Source: Prostheceraeus crozeri
Lineage: Eukaryota > Platyhelminthes > Polycladida > Euryleptidae
Direction: 5' to 3'
DNA: 64,000 nucleotides
Assembly (NCBI GenBank): GCA_907163375.1
Contig: CAJQUW010003163.1
Coordinates: 62,001-126,000, forward strand
A program made the translations under genes and the position numbers. This document shows positions 62,831 to 64,000 of the stretch, piece by piece (the stretch's first letter is position 1; each line of letters starts with the position of its first letter). The notes under the pieces were generated by a model, which was given only the letters and a program-made list of their open reading frames with translations, was not told the DNA's origin and ran no database searches.

Positions 62831-64000
62831 GTGTGTAAGAGAATTAATGTTAGTTCCTTAAGCTAAAACGTGAAATAAAATTCTACAAAATATGCATACA
62901 AATTATTTGACTATTTTTAATGAGGTCATCAACAGGAACTTGGTCAGGACGATCGCGTTTTCGACCGCTTCATACTGGTCTCTCATACCCGACCTAGCGC
63001 GGTCCTGTACATTTAGGATGCACAGCCTCAAAAGTTATATTTATAATAGGGAAAGATTAGCATCTATCAAAAAAAATAGTCACTATTGATTGAAATGTAC
63101 CTCAGGCACTTGAAGAAGGACAGAGTCCAGCCAGTAGAGGTCAAGAGGCGGGGACATAGTCCACCTTCAACTCAAGGGACGTGCTGCAAAAACAATTCAA
63201 CGTAGCAAAGTGCGTCAAGGTAACAAAATTAAAAAAACAAAACAAGCTAATGACTAGTTAATTTTCAATAGGTACAAAATATGATTTAAAAGAAAATTTT
63301 TATATCCTAAAATGTCAAAAAAAAATTTAAAAAATGCTTACTAGAAGGACAAACAACGCTTTTCCTCTCCTCATGTGTAATGAATTGGCGAGTAAGTCGT
63401 TCTGTTCAAAATTATGTTTATCACTTATATATTGAAAAGATCCTATTTAACAGTCTGCCCATTCAAATGATAAGAGGACAAGTCTGTTTCCAATCAAAAT
63501 ACCAGATCTAGCTAACACAGCGGGATTACGCTATCTAAAATCTACCAGGTGTGTAAGAGAATTAATGTTAGTTCCTTAAGCTAAAACGTGAAATGAAATT
63601 CTACAAAATATGCATACAAATTATTTGACTATTTTTAATGAGGTCATCAACAGGAACTTGGTCAGGACGATCGCGTTTCGACCGCTTCATCCTGGACGCT
63701 CAAACCCGACCAAGCGCGGTCCTGTACATTTAGGATGCACAGCCTCAAAAGTTATATTTATAATAGGGAAAGATTAGCATCTATCAAAAAAAATAGTCAC
63801 TATTGATTGAAATGTACCTCAGGCACTTGAAAGAAGGACAGAGTCCAGCCAGTAGAGGTCAAGAGGCGGGGACATAGTCCACCTTCAACTCAAGACGTGC
63901 TGCAAAAACAATTCAACGTAGCAAAGTGCGTCAAGGTAACAAAATTAAAAAAAACAAAACAAGCTAATGACTAGTTAATTTTCAATAGGTACAAAATATG
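62477..64000 (+). repeat. 716-717 bp tandem duplication, at least 2.1 copies, truncated by window end
   Basis: Copies begin with aattcaacgtagcaaagtgc at 62477, 63194 and 63910, i.e. periods of 717 and 716 bp. They are nearly identical, with differences such as t/a runs and ttcagatga versus ttcaaatga. The repeat begins inside exon 1 of the CxxC gene, so each copy carries the exon's last 26 bp, the donor, the intron and exon 2. The third copy leaves the window. Confidence 0.96.
63454..63548 (+). CDS. duplicated copy of CxxC gene exon 2
   Basis: Second copy of the exon within the tandem unit. It stays open in the frame SAHSNDKRTSLFPIKIPDLA from the upstream acceptor (aacag at 63449-63453) to the donor CCAG|gtgtgt. 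The inner acceptor used in copy 1 is destroyed (cag to caa at 63464-63466 region). With the upstream acceptor its entry phase is 0, not 1, so it cannot simply replace exon 2; it may be skipped or non-functional. Confidence 0.4.

Overview
This window looks like nuclear DNA of an invertebrate animal. It is AT-rich, it carries a multi-exon gene with GT-AG introns of 1.4 to 11.8 kb, and its transposon load is typical of metazoans (piggyBac, Tc1/mariner, Penelope-like GIY-YIG fragments, non-LTR retrotransposon fragments, tRNA-derived SINEs, and many short non-autonomous elements with 8-bp target duplications). There are no operons, ribosome binding sites or CRISPR arrays. I cannot name the species.

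The backbone is one plus-strand gene, 6977 to 50442 in nine exons, encoding the C-terminal 801 residues of a TRPA-type cation channel. All eight junctions agree in reading phase, and the total is 2406 nt (802 codons including the stop). The ankyrin-repeat N terminus expected for this family was not found and is probably upstream of the window. A polyadenylation signal lies about 520 bp after the stop.

Layout: 1-6976 is a three-level nest of transposons (an 8-bp-TSD element holding a second, which holds a piggyBac at 1890-5275), followed by a SINE 31 bp before the first visible exon. Introns 7184-31643 hold Tc1-like elements, reverse-transcriptase and GIY-YIG fragments, three copies of a hAT-like non-autonomous family, an almost complete mariner and a SINE. 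The intron 31859-43685 holds a 7.8-kb foldback-like structure (34487-42252). Its left arm has about 5 inverted copies of a 76-bp unit and its right arm about 92 copies, with a higher-order period of 760 bp. Two smaller relatives of this element (21115-21492 and 49144-49893) lie close to splice acceptors of the same gene. Downstream, 50443-61270 is the 3' UTR and then mostly transposon-rich intergenic DNA.

At the right edge (62259 onward) a second plus-strand gene begins. It encodes a small protein with two CxxC pairs, and a 716-717 bp tandem duplication, including its second exon, runs off the window. Three CArg-like boxes lie in diverged repeats just upstream.

The strongest candidate for something undescribed is the asymmetric foldback element: one inverted-repeat arm appears to have grown into a satellite with higher-order structure inside a channel-gene intron. 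Similarities between repeats were judged by reading the sequence, not by alignment software.
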